Source: Novipirellula galeiformis (GTDB taxonomy: Bacteria > Planctomycetota > Planctomycetia > Pirellulales > Pirellulaceae). From it: DNA of 64,000 nucleotides. The position numbers and the translations under genes are program-made. The stretch's first letter is position 1. Every line of letters starts with the position of its first letter. The notes below the pieces were generated by a model that ran no database searches, was not told the DNA's origin, and saw only the letters and a program-made list of their open reading frames with translations. The stretch is taken from the NCBI RefSeq assembly GCF_007860095.1, contig NZ_SJPT01000005.1:434001-498000 (forward strand), written 5' to 3'. Shown one piece after another: positions 29,986 to 37,262 of the stretch.

Positions 29986-30135
29986 GGACAACGGGTTGTG
30001 TGGCCGACGCCGCCCCTGATCGACGCGAAAGGCGTTGGCCAGCCAAACGATTATACAACGAGAGCCCGCGTGGAATGACGAAGGAAGGCGTTTGCGGCAT
30101 GGATGCCGCAACTCCGCGGCCACACATTGCTAGGC
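29986..30135 (-). repeat. attC site, distal end of the array (150-bp class, degenerate)
   Basis: Cores GGACAAC and GCTAGGC. The inner stem TGTGTGGCC/GGCCACACA differs from the related site at 39606 by compensating changes. Core mismatch suggests decay. Confidence 0.7.
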
Positions 30136-30462
30136 GTCTTGAGCGTCCGCTCCCGTGTCAGCGTCCGAACAACGTTCTTCGATAGCAACAATGCCAAACC
30201 ATCTTTCGATCCGGCGCCGACAACGATTCTCAAATGCAGCTTGGGTATTGGTCGTGCGACGACGAATACCAGATTCAATTACAACTGTTCTGCCGACAAG
30301 GATAAAACCATAAAGAATCGCTGACACAGCACAAATCAATCTGTAGTGTGGGAAGACGACGTAGATCGCCAAGAGCAACAGAACGGCGAAGACGGCCGAA
30401 ACAATCGTTGCCAAATGATGGCGATTCTTTTCATGTCGCGGATGCGGTTTGGTGGTCATCAC
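30130..30462 (-). CDS. cassette 22: small membrane protein
   Basis: 110 residues. Basic N-terminus (TKPHPRHEKNRHH), two hydrophobic helices (~18-60), then an Arg-rich soluble tail. No family recognised. Starts 8 bp inside the core of attC 30470 and ends in the distal attC, so it is the last cassette of the array. Confidence 0.6.
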   Translation of the reverse strand: MMTTKPHPRHEKNRHHLATIVSAVFAVLLLLAIYVVFPHYRLICAVSAILYGFILVGRTVVIESGIRRRTTNTQAAFENRCRRRIERWFGIVAIEERCSDADTGADAQDA

Positions 30463-30469
30463 CTCTGTC

Positions 30470-30606
30470 GCCTAACGGAAGGTTTTTACGTCACCGCCCT
30501 ATACGAAGCGAGTGACTATGAACTAATGAAATTGTACCAACGCGAACGCCCGTTGCCACAGAGCGAAGGTGATCGCGCAGCGACTAGCGTAAAAACCATG
30601 TTGGGC
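30470..30606 (-). repeat. attC site (137 bp)
   Basis: Cores GCCTAAC and GTTGGGC; L-box stem GGTTTTTACG/CGTAAAAACC. Central part of the GTGACT/AGCGAAGGTGATCG subtype shared with sites 37111, 39118 and 41218. Confidence 0.92.
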
Positions 30607-30616
30607 GACCGTCGCA

Positions 30617-30922
30617 TTACTCTTCACGCCATTCATGACCGATGAATTCACAGTCACAAGTCATCAATTGGAAGTTGCATTTTGGACATTGCTCGTAGTC
30701 ACAATCGAAACTATGCAGCTTGCCATGAATGGTAGAGCAGTGGCGACACGGCCCATTGCGAGATTCGATTGGCGTCCGAAACGTCTCGGAGCCGTATGGG
30801 ATGCGTACGTAACTCCCATCAGCGTCGCGGACCACCGTGTCGCTCTGTTCCGCGATTAGAGCTTCCGCCCAGTCGCGAGTCATCATTTGGCCAAACAATG
30901 GAACCAAGTCGTCGTCGCTCAT
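30617..30922 (-). CDS. cassette 21: hypothetical Cys-rich protein
   Basis: 101 residues from the ATG at 30922, which is 13 bp inside the core GCCAAAC. A longer frame to 31015 would run through attI-like DNA and is rejected. The C-terminal half has CRHC, CPKCNF and TCDCEF with spaced His, suggesting a zinc ribbon. Function unknown. Confidence 0.6.
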   Translation of the reverse strand: MSDDDLVPLFGQMMTRDWAEALIAEQSDTVVRDADGSYVRIPYGSETFRTPIESRNGPCRHCSTIHGKLHSFDCDYEQCPKCNFQLMTCDCEFIGHEWREE

Positions 30923-30934
30923 TTGCGGTAGGTC

Positions 30935-31003
30935 GCCAAACGGAGTTATGTACGACTCGGTGCCGTACTTTACGGGGAGGAGGCCCCACGCTGGAGACTC
31001 GCT
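30935..31003 (-). repeat. attI-like segment inside the array
   Basis: From the cassette core (GCCAAAC, 30935-30941) rightward, 65 bp (30939-31003) match 42927-42991, the DNA next to the true attI core, at 53 of 65 positions without gaps. The match starts exactly at the recombination core in both places and includes a small hairpin (GTACGAC/GTCGTAC at attI; GTACGAC/GCCGTAC here). No normal attC is found at this boundary. Confidence 0.75.
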
Positions 31004-31428
31004 TCTGATTGCCACGATTCTATTTCATTCTTGCTGGCAAGGTACTGTGGGGTGCTAATAAGTTCAGTGTGTAGGAGTTGACCTTGCTAAGCATCGCTTC
31101 ATTGATCAATCAAGCGAAGCTGAATTTACAGGAAGATGAGACACAGAAAAATGGTCAGCCCCCAAATGCAGCATCATCATTTTTCTGTCATCCATTTTCC
31201 TGTATTCTCCCGACCGCGTAATAAAGTAATACTCGGCGAAACATTTAAGCGGAGTAGTGCGATGCATCGAGCTGCACTCCCCGCTAGCGTTTCGTAGTGT
31301 CACGCGACGTCGCGTTGACGAACCAGCCGCCTCCCGCCACGAAGCGGCTCGCCTTGAACATGAGGTTTGGATCAGGCTCGTCCCTCGCTGACCCAAAACC
31401 CTAAGCAGTTATGCAACGGTGCGTGATC
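31004..31428. other. array segment without a clear gene or attC
   Basis: This 425-bp stretch sits where cassette 20 should have its attC. It contains the hairpin at 31127-31204 and, at its right end, a possible core GTTATGC (31408-31414). A 96-codon minus-strand frame (31106-31396) has no recognisable features. It may be a degraded or insertion-disrupted attC. Confidence 0.5.
31127..31204. repeat. 27-bp imperfect inverted repeat (MITE- or REP-like)
   Basis: Arms 31127-31153 and 31178-31204 pair at about 22 of 27 positions (TACAGGAA...ACAGAAAAATG), around a 24-base loop. It has no T-run downstream, so a terminator is unlikely. It looks like a small palindromic element. Confidence 0.75.
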
Positions 31429-31737
31429 TCAGAGTTGCCCAAGAGGGAGTAGGTAATTGGAAAGCATCGCAATGCAGGCAATCGCAAAGAATAGCCATGC
31501 AGCAACGTGTACGCGGACGCGGATGAACACCGGCATGAGAATCAGTGTGGATACCACAACCACGGACCACGAGAATGCAAAGTTGCGGGCGGTCGTGATA
31601 ATCGTCGTGTACCAAGTCGACTGCCACGCAGAGTAATTCGGAACGGCCAACGCAAAGAATGCAGCGGTGAACGCGATGGCAGCGAAGGCACCACGAATCG
31701 TGAACTGTGGATGGACGTTACGCGGTTTGCTGCTAAT
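31429..31737 (-). CDS. cassette 20: membrane protein
   Basis: About 102 residues with three hydrophobic helices (AFAAIAFTAAFFALAV, SVVVVSTLILMPVF, AAWLFFAIACIAMLS). No ATG lies at the usual distance from the attC core at 31748. An in-frame ATT at 31737 does (11 bp inside), so a rare ATT start is possible; otherwise the start lies inside the attC (31782). No family recognised. Confidence 0.5.
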   Translation of the reverse strand: MSSKPRNVHPQFTIRGAFAAIAFTAAFFALAVPNYSAWQSTWYTTIITTARNFAFSWSVVVVSTLILMPVFIRVRVHVAAWLFFAIACIAMLSNYLLPLGQL

Positions 31738-31747
31738 TGGTTGAGTC

Positions 31748-31886
31748 GGCCAACGGAAGGGTTTGCCGACGGCGATTCTCAACGAAGCGAAAGACGTCGA
31801 ATAATCAGATCATTCTACCACCGCTAGCCCACGTGGCCTACAATGGAAGGCGTGCCGAAGGACCGTGCGGCAAAACCATGTTGGAC
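31748..31886 (-). repeat. attC site (139 bp)
   Basis: Cores GGCCAAC and GTTGGAC; stem GGTTTGCCG/CGGCAAAACC, a covarying version of the common GGTTTTTACG stem. Confidence 0.85.
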
Positions 31887-31921
31887 GACCGGCGAACCTC
31901 GGAATTATGTTGGAGTAGACA

Positions 31922-32164
31922 ATGAGCACTGGTATCCCAAACAGTATGGAGCCATTCGTACAGAGAATGGTCGCTGGTCGTCGATATTTAAGTGAGCAGG
32001 AAGTGGTAGCCGAAGGGTTACGAATGCTTGAGGCTCGTGAGACCCTTCGCGAGGAAGTTGCGAAAGGCTTTGCGAGCCTTGATGCTGGAAAGGGTGTACC
32101 AGCAGATCAGGTGTACTCCCGCGCAGAGAAACGTATTGCAGAGATTGAACGAGGAGAGAGGTAA
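31922..32164 (+). CDS. cassette 19a: ParD-like antitoxin
   Basis: 80 residues: MSTGIPNSMEPFVQRMVAGR, then YLSEQEVVAEGLRMLEARE, the ribbon-helix-helix ParD/CopG pattern, with an acidic C-terminal toxin-binding tail. It lies on the plus strand, opposite to most cassettes, so must carry its own promoter. Its stop overlaps the toxin start by 1 bp (32164). Confidence 0.85.
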   Translation: MSTGIPNSMEPFVQRMVAGRRYLSEQEVVAEGLRMLEARETLREEVAKGFASLDAGKGVPADQVYSRAEKRIAEIERGER

Positions 32165-32442
32165 TGGCCAAGGTCGTCTACGCACCGGAAGCAGATGACG
32201 ACCTGGAGTCGATCGTGGACTACATCGCACGAGACAAGCCACAAGCGGCGAGAGATTGGCTGATGGAGTTGCGAACTACTTGCGAGACGATTGCAACCCA
32301 ACCGGGTGTAGGCGAGGAACGGAAAGGGTTCGGAATTTCGGGTTGCAAGTCGTTCAGTGTTGGGCAGTACGTGATATTCTTCTGACCGATCGACGGTGGA
32401 ATTGAAGTATCTCGCGTCATCCACGGAAGCCGCGACTCGTAA
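32164..32442 (+). pseudogene. cassette 19b: ParE-like toxin with premature stop
   Basis: Translation MAKVVYAPEADDDLESIVDY...GQYVIFF stops at TGA (32383-32385) after 73 residues. The frame then continues PIDGGIEVSRVIHGSRDS to TAA at 32440. The intact ParE at 34756 reads YVIFFRRTNGFVDIVRVIRG at the same place, so TGA probably replaced CGA (Arg). The lost C-terminal strand carries conserved RVIHG residues, so the toxin is probably inactive. The antitoxin is intact. Confidence 0.85.
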
Positions 32443-32453
32443 TACGATAGGTC

Positions 32454-32589
32454 GCCCAACGGAAGGTTTTTACGCCACCGCCGTTGCGATGCCATTCAGT
32501 TTTGAACAACGAGCGATTCTACCACCAGAGGGCGGCTTGAACAAACGACAGCGGTGTGCCGAAGGTCTAGCGTAAAAATCATGTTAGGC
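32454..32589 (-). repeat. attC site (136 bp)
   Basis: Cores GCCCAAC and GTTAGGC; GGTTTTTACG/CGTAAAAATC stem; central TTGCGATGCCATTC subtype shared with 33791 and 38672. Confidence 0.92.
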
Positions 32590-33033
32590 GACCGAACACT
32601 CGCGTTGAATCTCGGCCAACAGCGAATCATCGCGACCAATGGAGAGCACGAGGAAGTTGACAAATGTGTTGTCGTTGTAGGCCGTGGTATTGAGAAAGAA
32701 GTTGGCGATCGAATCAATGGATTCGTTGTCGTGCCACGTTGTCATCACAAATTTCTCGGGGGTCAGCTCTGGGTCGAGCTCCAAGTTCGCGTAGTCTACC
32801 GAGTCGTCCCAAGAAGAGCAGTCATGCCCCATGCAGACCGCATATCGACAGCCGAACCTGACGAGGGCGAGACTGATTGCGTATTGATCGGAGGAAGAAA
32901 TGTCGGCGTCATTGTTGACGATCAGAGCGACGAATGCGTCACCACCAAAGGGCGCGGCATCGAGCGTGTACGGCGGGGCCAAACAAGTATGAAAAACGGC
33001 TTTACCGCTTGCGCTAGTGGCCAAGTTTTCCAT
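32584..33033 (-). CDS. cassette 18: hypothetical protein
   Basis: 149 residues. Mixed alpha/beta with DAFVALIVNNDADISSSDQY, YAVCMGHDCSSWDD and a final FVNFLVLSIGRD strand. It may belong to a family of small planctomycete/myxobacterial hypotheticals (DUF7684-like), not certain. Stop codon TAA is part of the attC core. Start 17 bp inside core 33050. Confidence 0.6.
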   Translation of the reverse strand: MENLATSASGKAVFHTCLAPPYTLDAAPFGGDAFVALIVNNDADISSSDQYAISLALVRFGCRYAVCMGHDCSSWDDSVDYANLELDPELTPEKFVMTTWHDNESIDSIANFFLNTTAYNDNTFVNFLVLSIGRDDSLLAEIQRECSVA

Positions 33034-33049
33034 TGGATTCGGGTAGGTC

Positions 33050-33258
33050 GCCTAACGAAAGGTTTTTACGACATCGTCGTAAACGAAGCGGGTGACTTTG
33101 AATGAAGATAGATTCTACCAATGCGAACGCCCATTGCCAAAGAGCGAAGGTGATCGCGGACTTGCACCAGATGGGACGCGACCGAAGCGATCGACGTGAC
33201 CAAACGAAATACTCCCCAACGACGACAGCCGCGACTTTGCGTGAAAACCATGTTGTAC
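33050..33258 (-). repeat. attC site (209-bp class)
   Basis: Cores GCCTAAC and GTTGTAC (unequal ends, so it may be a hybrid of two sites); GGTTTTTACG / CGTGAAAACC stem. Long class with a TTGCACCAGATGG...ACGCGACCGAAGCG centre, as at 35045. Confidence 0.88.
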
Positions 33259-33268
33259 GATCGTCACG

Positions 33269-33568
33269 CTACCGCTTTCGTCCACGCCACTTCGCAGGAT
33301 CGGACGCGGTATGAAACACACCGAGCACTTCCGTTGCAAGTCTGGAATGTTCAAACACAACAAGGTACGGATACCGATCAACACGGGCGGCTCGCAATGG
33401 CGGGTCAACCATACCATATGATTCGGGCCGAAGCTCAACAGCATCAAGACGAGAATCAACCGCAGCCCGAAAACGGCTCCCCAGTTCAGGGGAAATATTG
33501 TCATACCAATTCGCGGCCGCCTCAAGGTCATCGGCGACTAGTGGATGAAAGCGAAGCGGTTCAGCCAT
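33269..33568 (-). CDS. cassette 17b: RelE/ParE-superfamily toxin
   Basis: 99 residues from the ATG at 33568 (MAEPLRFHPLVADDLEAAAN). ANWYDNISPELGSRF, ELRPESYGMV and RYPYLVVFEH follow, then LGVFHTASDPAKW. This is the RelE/ParE mRNA-interferase or gyrase-poison fold. Its ATGGCTGA start overlaps the antitoxin stop by 8 bp. Confidence 0.85.
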   Translation of the reverse strand: MAEPLRFHPLVADDLEAAANWYDNISPELGSRFRAAVDSRLDAVELRPESYGMVDPPLRAARVDRYPYLVVFEHSRLATEVLGVFHTASDPAKWRGRKR

Positions 33569-33773
33569 TGACTCGCCGCCATAGCTCGTCTCGATCAATG
33601 GCAATTGAGGGATCAGCCTTCAGCTCCGCGCTGCGACGTTGTGCTTCATCTCGCTGCCACGGCTGAAGAACCACCGGCTCGTCGGACGCACCGATGTCGT
33701 CCCAAAGAGCTTCGACGATGCGGAGTTTCTCGGATACCGGAAGTTTCCGGAGGTCAGTTAGGTCGATACTCAT
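33561..33773 (-). CDS. cassette 17a: addiction-module antitoxin (Unstab_antitox family)
   Basis: 70 residues with LPVSEKLRIVEALWDDIG and a C-terminal RDELWRRVNG, the pattern of the putative addiction-module component family. First gene of the pair, start 18 bp inside attC core 33791. The antitoxin binds the toxin encoded 8 bp overlapping downstream. Confidence 0.85.
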   Translation of the reverse strand: MSIDLTDLRKLPVSEKLRIVEALWDDIGASDEPVVLQPWQRDEAQRRSAELKADPSIAIDRDELWRRVNG

Positions 33774-33790
33774 ATAGATTCACCTAGGGC

Positions 33791-33926
33791 GTACAACGGA
33801 AGGTTTTTACGACACCGCCGTTGCGATGCCATTCAAGTTTGAACAACGTGAGATTCTACCACCGGAGGGAGGCTCGAACAAACGACAGCGGTGTGCCGAA
33901 GGCCTAGCGTAAAAACCATGTTAGGC
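33791..33926 (-). repeat. attC site (136 bp)
   Basis: Cores GTACAAC and GTTAGGC; GGTTTTTACG/CGTAAAAACC stem; TTGCGATGCCATTC subtype as at 32454 and 38672. Confidence 0.92.
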
Positions 33927-34328
33927 GACCGGTGAATCGGCGGAAGCGTCACCACGAGTGATGAGTTCAAGCAATTCAGTGGCGAGCGGGTTAATGTCGC
34001 GCAACCCACAGATATTGCCCGCGTGTTGCCCGCCGACGAATACCGACAGCCAAGGAATGTTGAGGACGCCAACAGATTTGGCAAAGTCAAAGCACGAAGG
34101 ATCGTCGATGTTGCAGGACGTGAAATGAACGGAATCCGGCAAGCGGTCGCGAATCTCTGTGAGTCGTGAATCCATGGGTGGGTCAACGCCATTCCAAACG
34201 GCCCAAAAGTGGACGATGACAATTGGGTGAGCCGTCAAGACATCCGCGATAGTGTCGGAAGTGACCGGCGGCGATGACGGAGAGAAGTTAGCGACTGGAC
34301 GATGCATTGGGGTGTCGGTCATGGCCAA
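33921..34328 (-). CDS. cassette 16: thioredoxin-fold protein lacking the CxxC
   Basis: 135 residues with the thioredoxin core: PIVIVHFWAVWNGVDPPM, FTSCNIDDPS, VGVLNIPWLSVFVGGQ with the cis-Pro context. The redox motif WCxxC reads WNGVD: both active cysteines are replaced (Asn46, Asp49). It cannot do thiol-disulphide chemistry and may bind proteins instead. Stop codon TAA is in the attC core. Confidence 0.75.
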   Translation of the reverse strand: MAMTDTPMHRPVANFSPSSPPVTSDTIADVLTAHPIVIVHFWAVWNGVDPPMDSRLTEIRDRLPDSVHFTSCNIDDPSCFDFAKSVGVLNIPWLSVFVGGQHAGNICGLRDINPLATELLELITRGDASADSPVA

Positions 34329-34339
34329 TACGGTAGGTC

Positions 34340-34479
34340 GCCTAACGGAAGGTTTTTACGACATCGTCGCCACCGAAGCGAAGATAGTCTGAATCTATTT
34401 TTGATTGTATAATGAAGACGCGGTCGAATCCACGGCGAAGATGTCCCCGAAGGGGCCTAGCGTAAAAACCATGTTATGT
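34340..34479 (-). repeat. attC site (140 bp)
   Basis: Cores GCCTAAC and GTTATGT (unequal); GGTTTTTACG/CGTAAAAACC stem. More AT-rich centre than the other sites. Confidence 0.88.
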
Positions 34480-34502
34480 GCCCCTGCGCATTGGAGTGAA
34501 TG

Positions 34503-34751
34503 ATGAATCTTAATTTGCCGAGTGACATCAATGCGTTTGTAAAATCGTTAGTTTCTGAAGGTCGATTCGATTCGGAAGAAGCGGCGATCATTGAAGGCGT
34601 CCGGATGTTAATGGGGCGTGAGCAGTTGAAAGCCGAAATTCAAGTTGGTATTGACCAATTAGATAACGGTCAGCACCTGGATGAAGAAACCGTATTCGCA
34701 GAAGTGAACGCAGAAATCGACAAGGTCGAATCTACGCAGCAAGGAAGCTGA
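34503..34751 (+). CDS. cassette 15a: ParD-like antitoxin
   Basis: 82 residues (MNLNLPSDINAFVKSLVSEG), ribbon-helix-helix with EEAAIIEGVRMLMGREQLK and acidic tail. An adjacent ATG 3 bp upstream is an alternative. Plus strand, like the other ParDE cassette. The toxin starts 4 bp after its stop. Confidence 0.87.
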   Translation: MNLNLPSDINAFVKSLVSEGRFDSEEAAIIEGVRMLMGREQLKAEIQVGIDQLDNGQHLDEETVFAEVNAEIDKVESTQQGS

Positions 34752-34755
34752 TCTT

Positions 34756-35040
34756 ATGCCGAGGCTTCGGTACTCCGCACAATCGAAAGACGATTTGAAA
34801 CAAATCGCTCGATTCATTGCCAACGACAAGCCCGATGCTGCACGGCGATGGGTTTCCAAGCTTCGCGAGAAATGTCGACTCGCATCACAGCACCCAGAGA
34901 TTGGAGATGAGCGTCCAGAACTGGGCGAGGGAATCCGGTCGACCTACCTGGGCAGCTACGTGATATTCTTCCGACGCACCAATGGATTCGTGGACATCGT
35001 CCGTGTCATTCGTGGCGACGTCGACAAACCAAATATCTAG
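34756..35040 (+). CDS. cassette 15b: ParE-like toxin
   Basis: 94 residues: MPRLRYSAQSKDDLKQIARF, DKPDAARRWVSKLREKC, PEIGDERPELGEGIR, YVIFFRRTNGFVDIVRVIRG. Complete ParE fold (gyrase-targeting toxins in characterised members). The paralogue at 32164 is cut short at the Arg after YVIFF. Confidence 0.88.
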   Translation: MPRLRYSAQSKDDLKQIARFIANDKPDAARRWVSKLREKCRLASQHPEIGDERPELGEGIRSTYLGSYVIFFRRTNGFVDIVRVIRGDVDKPNI

Positions 35041-35044
35041 GGGC

Positions 35045-35253
35045 ACATAACGGGAGGTTTTTACGTCACCGCACTCCACCGAAGAGCACGACGTTGAACT
35101 ACGAAAGATTTTACCAAAGCCAACGCACGTCGCCAAACAGCGAAGGCGATCGCGATTGCACCAGATGGCACGCGACCGAAGCGTTTGACCGTTAGTCACC
35201 GAAAGACTCTCCAACGACAATAGCCGCGACCTTGCGTAAAAACCATGTTGTAC
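35045..35253 (-). repeat. attC site (209-bp class)
   Basis: Cores ACATAAC and GTTGTAC; GGTTTTTACG/CGTAAAAACC stem; same long centre as at 33050. Confidence 0.88.
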
Positions 35254-35262
35254 GACCGTCTA

Positions 35263-35472
35263 CTACCGACGCAGCAGCGCGTTCGCCAGCAGGCCGAAAC
35301 TGCACGCTGCGGCAAACATCAGAATGCCACCACCAGTGTAGTCGTTTGCGTTTGCCATAGCGGCGACACCGCCGATGGTGGCGATAACGCCAACGGCGAT
35401 AGAAGCGAGTACGGCGCACCCAATCAGTTTGGATCCAGGTTTGTCTGGCTCATTCTTCGGTGATGTTGCCAT
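35263..35472 (-). CDS. cassette 14: two-helix membrane peptide
   Basis: 69 residues: charged N-terminus, helix ~17-38 (IGCAVLASIAVGVIATIG), helix ~48-66, then RR. No family recognised. Start 17 bp inside core 35489. Confidence 0.6.
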   Translation of the reverse strand: MATSPKNEPDKPGSKLIGCAVLASIAVGVIATIGGVAAMANANDYTGGGILMFAAACSFGLLANALLRR

Positions 35473-35488
35473 GTGAATCGGTTAGGTC

Positions 35489-35624
35489 GCACAACGGAAG
35501 TTTTTTCGACACCGCCCTAAACGAAGCGAACGATGTCTGGACTACGAGAAATTGCACCAACGCCGGCCCGCGTGACCAACCAAGGAAGGTGTGCCGAAGG
35601 CCTAGCGTAAAAACCATGTTCGCC
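35489..35624 (-). repeat. attC site (136 bp)
   Basis: Cores GCACAAC and GTTCGCC; a TTTTTTCG / CGTAAAAA stem with one change. Centre GCCGGCCCGCGTGACCAACC of the CCAATGCCAGCCCGCG subtype. Confidence 0.88.
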
Positions 35625-35629
35625 GCCGC

Positions 35630-36628
35630 CTACCCCTGAGTGACCTCGCAGGCGAGGTTTGAGAAATCGCGATTCGCCAAATCTTCGTTGCGGATGAAAA
35701 CGTACATCGGGTCTGCATCGTTTATGTTGAGATTCATCTCGAAGTTGGAGTCAACTCTCAATAGCAAACGCCATTCATCAACATGCGATTGAATCATCTC
35801 GCGATTTGAAGTAAGCCACACAACACCATCATGCATGTCGCGATACATTGCGACTAGGCTCTTGTCATCACGCCATTCTTCAATGTAAGCCTCGTATTCT
35901 TCCATCGAATCCCAGTAGTCGTTGTAGACGAGCGGGCGTTTGCCAAGTAGTGCGAGCACCACCTGGCGATAGAGGTTCTCCTGGTCGTCACCAGGATTGG
36001 CAAATCCAAGCAACTGTCCAATTTGCCCATCAGCACACAAGTCAGATTCAAGGTCCATCAATCGCATTTCACCGTCATCGTCGTCAACTTCGGCCGTGTT
36101 CTGTTCGACGTGAGAACGAAACTGCTTGCGATAGCTAGCGATTGAAACCGACGGGACAGCAGAAATTCGTTGCGGAATTAAGTCAACGAGGTATTCGTTG
36201 CACAGGGATTCAATTGGCGGATTCGAGCGACGTTCTAACTGCGAGGTGTCTCCGTCGTAGAAGATTGTGTCAAGGATGGCAGGGCTGGCTGCAGCCTCCA
36301 TGAAGCGAACAAAGATGTACAGAACGCCCGTTTTTGGGAGAACGTCATCACCGTCAACGTTCGGCAGTTCGGCGAAATTGATTTGTGCGACGAAGTTCGC
36401 AAAGCGGGCATTGTCGTCAGGGTCAGTGGGCCAGGACGCATCTTTCGGGAGATCGGGTTCACCACCAAACCGAGTGTTGCCAGTCGTGGAGAAATCATCC
36501 GTTTCAGTGGCAACGATCGACAGGCACGGTGCGGCGTTGGCACGGATAGCGTCACCAACCGATTCAAGGCTGTGACTCGCGATCGCTTTGTCGAGGGATT
36601 TCAAAAGCGTGGGCGAAAGTTCAGGCAT
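35630..36628 (-). CDS. cassette 13: DUF1963 (YwqG-like) protein
   Basis: 332 residues, the largest cassette gene. TRFGGEPDLPKDASWPTD, FVAQINFAELP, LPKTGVLYIFV and, near the end, LLLRVDSNFEMNLN with DADPMYVFI and DFSNLACE match the DUF1963/YwqG family. That family often appears beside polymorphic toxins or in immunity-type gene sets, but its biochemical role is unknown. Start 23 bp inside core 36651. Confidence 0.85.
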   Translation of the reverse strand: MPELSPTLLKSLDKAIASHSLESVGDAIRANAAPCLSIVATETDDFSTTGNTRFGGEPDLPKDASWPTDPDDNARFANFVAQINFAELPNVDGDDVLPKTGVLYIFVRFMEAAASPAILDTIFYDGDTSQLERRSNPPIESLCNEYLVDLIPQRISAVPSVSIASYRKQFRSHVEQNTAEVDDDDGEMRLMDLESDLCADGQIGQLLGFANPGDDQENLYRQVVLALLGKRPLVYNDYWDSMEEYEAYIEEWRDDKSLVAMYRDMHDGVVWLTSNREMIQSHVDEWRLLLRVDSNFEMNLNINDADPMYVFIRNEDLANRDFSNLACEVTQG

Positions 36629-36650
36629 GATTTCAGAGAAGACTGGCGGC

Positions 36651-36787
36651 GGCTAACGGAAGTTTTTTACGACACCGCCCTGAACGAAGCGGGCGATGTT
36701 TGAACTGCGAGAGATTGTACCAATGCCAGCCCGCGTTGACGAAGTTAGAAGGTGTGCCGCAGGCCTAGCGTAAAAACCATGTTACGC
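36651..36787 (-). repeat. attC site (137 bp)
   Basis: Cores GGCTAAC and GTTACGC; TTTTTTACG/CGTAAAAAC stem; CCAATGCCAGCCCGCG subtype. Confidence 0.9.
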
Positions 36788-36796
36788 GACCGAAGA

Positions 36797-37093
36797 CTAC
36801 GGAATAGAGTTGAGATATGAATAGCGAAAGGCACAGACGAGGCAGACGTGCAGACAAGCAACGCCAGCCCAGCCTACAAATTCGTTGACGACATTGTTTG
36901 GATTGGCAGTGAAGATGATAGCGGCAGACAACAGGCACCCGGACGCAAGCAGGAAGAACAGCAGTGCGGTCGTTCGCAACCACCGTGTAGATGGTGAAAT
37001 GGGTGGACGCTCAAAGGACTCAACGGCCTCCAGTGCCTTTCGGGTCGAACCAGTCAGAAGGTCGACTGCGATTGCGAGTAAAAACGTAAGCAT
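36797..37093 (-). CDS. cassette 12: membrane protein
   Basis: 98 residues with three hydrophobic helices (LTFLLAIAVDLL, LRTTALLFFLLASGCLLSAA, EFVGWAGVACLHVCLVC). No family recognised. Start 18 bp inside core 37111. Confidence 0.6.
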   Translation of the reverse strand: MLTFLLAIAVDLLTGSTRKALEAVESFERPPISPSTRWLRTTALLFFLLASGCLLSAAIIFTANPNNVVNEFVGWAGVACLHVCLVCAFRYSYLNSIP

Positions 37094-37110
37094 CTGCTTT
37101 ACGGTAGGTC

Positions 37111-37247
37111 GCGTAACGGAAGGTTTTTACGTCACCGCCATGAACGAAGCGAGTGACCACGTGAAAGTGAAATTGTACCAACGCGAACGCATGTTGCCAA
37201 AGAGCGAAGGTGATCGCGAAGCGACTAGCGTAAAAACCATGTTGTCC
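37111..37247 (-). repeat. attC site (137 bp)
   Basis: Cores GCGTAAC and GTTGTCC; GGTTTTTACG/CGTAAAAACC stem; subtype of 30470, 39118 and 41218. Confidence 0.92.
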
Positions 37248-37262
37248 GCCCGTGAACCGGCA

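Noticed and set aside
31106-31396. 96-codon minus-strand frame as a cassette gene
   Set aside because: Basic low-complexity translation, overlaps a hairpin, no start near a core.
32383-32385. TGA in ParE as selenocysteine or recoding
   Set aside because: No Sec insertion hairpin is evident and the paralogue has Arg here; a nonsense mutation is simpler.
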